Shown here in pieces: positions 54,011-56,025 of a stretch of DNA of 56,025 bases (the first letter of the stretch is position 1; each line of letters begins with the position of its first letter). This DNA is from Branchiostoma floridae. Taxonomy: Eukaryota; Chordata; Leptocardii; Amphioxiformes; Branchiostomatidae. The notes below the pieces were generated by a model. That model ran no database searches and was not told the origin of the DNA. It saw only the letters and a program-made list of their open reading frames with translations. The stretch covers positions 32,383,318 through 32,439,342 of the forward strand of contig NC_049982.1 of the NCBI RefSeq assembly GCF_000003815.2, read 5' to 3'. Position numbers and translations under genes: made by a program.

Positions 54011-56025
54011 ATGACGGAATCTGTTTTGGCCGAGGCTGTTGACATGTTCCTGTCGATAAGAAATTTTGGGTGCTATTGAGCGGATGTTCCTGTCAATAAG
54101 AATTTTTCTTCCTGACAGGAAGTTCCTTTCAGAAACGTCACTACAGTTCAACCCAGCATCTTGGAGATAACGTTAACTCAGACTTTAATTTTACCCACGG
54201 CGATCTGTGTTCTTCTTTTGTTGCCCGTTGGCTTGCGCTCTGCTTCGCCGAGAATGTTTGTATTTGCAGAAAATAAACAGAAGACTTATGAATGGATTTT
54301 TACGATTCATGAACAAAGAAAGAAGTAGATTTTTTGGCCACCTGTATGATTTATGAAGAGATGTTGTGACTTCTTTCCCGCACATCACCTCATACATACT
54401 GACTTTTGACGTAGAGGGTCTGGTGTAATTTAATCCGTTCGTTTTTAGCTAGCTACATGCAGAGCTACATCCTAATATCTTCGTTTTTTATCAATAATAT
54501 AATGATAATCTTTATTGCAAATTCATGCCCGAGGGCTAATTGCATACAGAGTAAAGTAGTAGTGGTATAACAGTTACATAAACATACTTAACAAAGAAGG
54601 GAAATGATATTCATAGATAAATCAAAAGGGAATAACGTCTAAACTAAATCTATTCCTACTTAAGCTATTTGAACGGTTTGGCTTCTTTTCAGTATGCAGT
54701 AGGAGATGAATTGTCCAACATTTTCATATATAAAGGGGTTGGACGACTTAAGCAAGAAGATTGATTAACATTAGCTACATTTTGTGCAACAAAGAAACAA
54801 ATCGCGTTTCAAAACATTTGACGTACTTCAGAACAAACCAAGTAGTGAACATAAGGTCTCATTGATGTATTACTTCGAGCGTATAGTCTAAAATAGATCC
54901 AAACCAAAAAATAAACGACTGTACAAACTTGTGTTTTTAGCGATGAGAAATTCCCTTTTAGCTAGCTAATCTCAAATGTTAGATTGGTGAAAATTTGTTT
55001 GTAACTGAAGAAATTAGCAGTTAATGTTTGGCAGCTACGCTTTAGGTCGGAGGTACACAGTCCTGGGTTCTGAGTGGCGCGGTTTCATACGAACAGCGAA
55101 AAGTGCCCTTTGAGGGGAGTGACAAAGTGTAGTTTGTAATTGCTATAAACAAAGAACGTATGTTTATTGGCCATTGGCAATTTTTTTCTCATGATCAAGG
55201 GAAAATGTGCTAAACAAAGAATGAATAATATGGGGAGGTTTTCTGAAGATTCAATATAAACGCACTTTTGTAAAAGGCGTATTTTTGTATTACTTTTAAT
55301 GGAATGAAATGATGAGATCATTACATTGTATGTCAAGTCATTTCTTTACCTTTATACATTTTTCCCAGGCGCTAACAGTCAAATAGCATATAACGTATGT
55401 AAAACATCGTATTTTTTTCCATTTCTTTTATGGAATTTCAAAAAAGAAAAAGAGCATAGACCTTTTTTTTAACACATTCGAATCTCAAGTTACTTCAGAA
55501 GGTGTTTATTTCATGTTTTGAGTAAACTTATACGAAGAACGTTAGGATGGATTGCGATGATTTATGGGGTGATAGGTAGTTCTTGTGCTCTGGAATAATT
55601 TACTTTAGTTTGGGCCCCTTAGCGCCTAGTTTAGGTGAGAGGTAGCTTGTGGTATCAGGACAACGTGTGACAAGTTTGAGCCCCATAACATTTAATTTTT
55701 GGAACTGCAGGGGCATTTTTGTCAATACATTCTAATGAGAAAAACCGAAGAAAGGAACGACAGATTTGCCCTATTTTTGTCATGCAGGTAGCTTAGGCAA
55801 AGATGTACACAATTATATGCATGCATGCTAATGAGGATCTTTTAGCATAATAAATGAGGATATTGTGTAACCCCCTTTGGTAACAAATGGTTTAGTCTGT
55901 CTAAGCAGATGGAGAGCTGTTTATAGCTATCTCCCCAAATTCGAGCAGTTTGCACAGGCAAGTAAATGGAATGAAAATACCTGGTACCTCAATGGTAGAG
56001 TGTTGGACTTTTATTTACATGTTGA
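54011..56025. other. Upstream of EPG5; no gene recognised
   Basis: AT-rich DNA. A minus-strand LINE-tail-like segment lies near 54495-54560 (TTTATTGCAAATTCATGCCC and GAGGGCTAATTGCATA). CTGTCAATAAGAA/TTCTTATTGACAG-type short repeats occur near 54045-54105. No conserved ORF is seen on either strand. Confidence 0.45.

Overview
This is animal (metazoan) genomic DNA. It has multi-exon genes with GT-AG introns, AATAAA poly(A) signals, tRNA-derived SINEs, LINE fragments, many MITE-like elements and (CA)n repeats. The combination of LRR-Ig receptor paralogues, a chordate-like EPG5 gene and this repeat content suggests a lancelet (Branchiostoma); that is an inference. There are two assembly gaps, at 14537-14725 and 15959-16058.

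Left half (about 1-27200, + strand). Four tandem paralogues each encode a type I membrane protein in one uninterrupted coding exon: signal peptide, LRRNT, 11-12 LRRs, LRRCT, one Ig domain, a Thr/Pro/Asn stalk, a transmembrane helix, and a cytoplasmic tail with a Gly-x-x-Pro-Arg pentapeptide array, a proline run and conserved tyrosines. Gene 1 (2600-6548) is split by a 1635-bp, almost fully palindromic element with a TTAA target duplication. Genes 2 (11164-13335) and 3 (17652-20018) are intact. Gene 4 (23995-25362) has lost the Ig domain and stalk, and frameshifts cut off its tail. Genes 2-4 share a duplicated upstream cassette: a promoter-like box, an ATG-poor 5'UTR exon ending in GTAAGT, and an intron of about 1.1-1.8 kb. 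Gene 1 lacks that cassette and instead has an upstream exon next to a TCTCGCGAGA motif. Genes 1 and 3 are followed by 28-bp EcoRI-site minisatellites of about 1.1 kb.

Right half (27819-53947, - strand). Twenty phase-consistent exons encode about the first 1134 residues of EPG5, the Rab7-effector tether for autophagosome-lysosome fusion. Its C-terminal half is not seen. Either the LRR-Ig cluster lies inside one very large EPG5 intron on the opposite strand, or the locus is rearranged or misassembled. EPG5 introns hold a nested pair of LINEs, a 2.95-kb element with long inverted repeats and an 8-bp target duplication, several MITEs, SINEs and satellite-like arrays. From 53948 to 56025 only the EPG5 promoter region and repeat-like DNA are seen.
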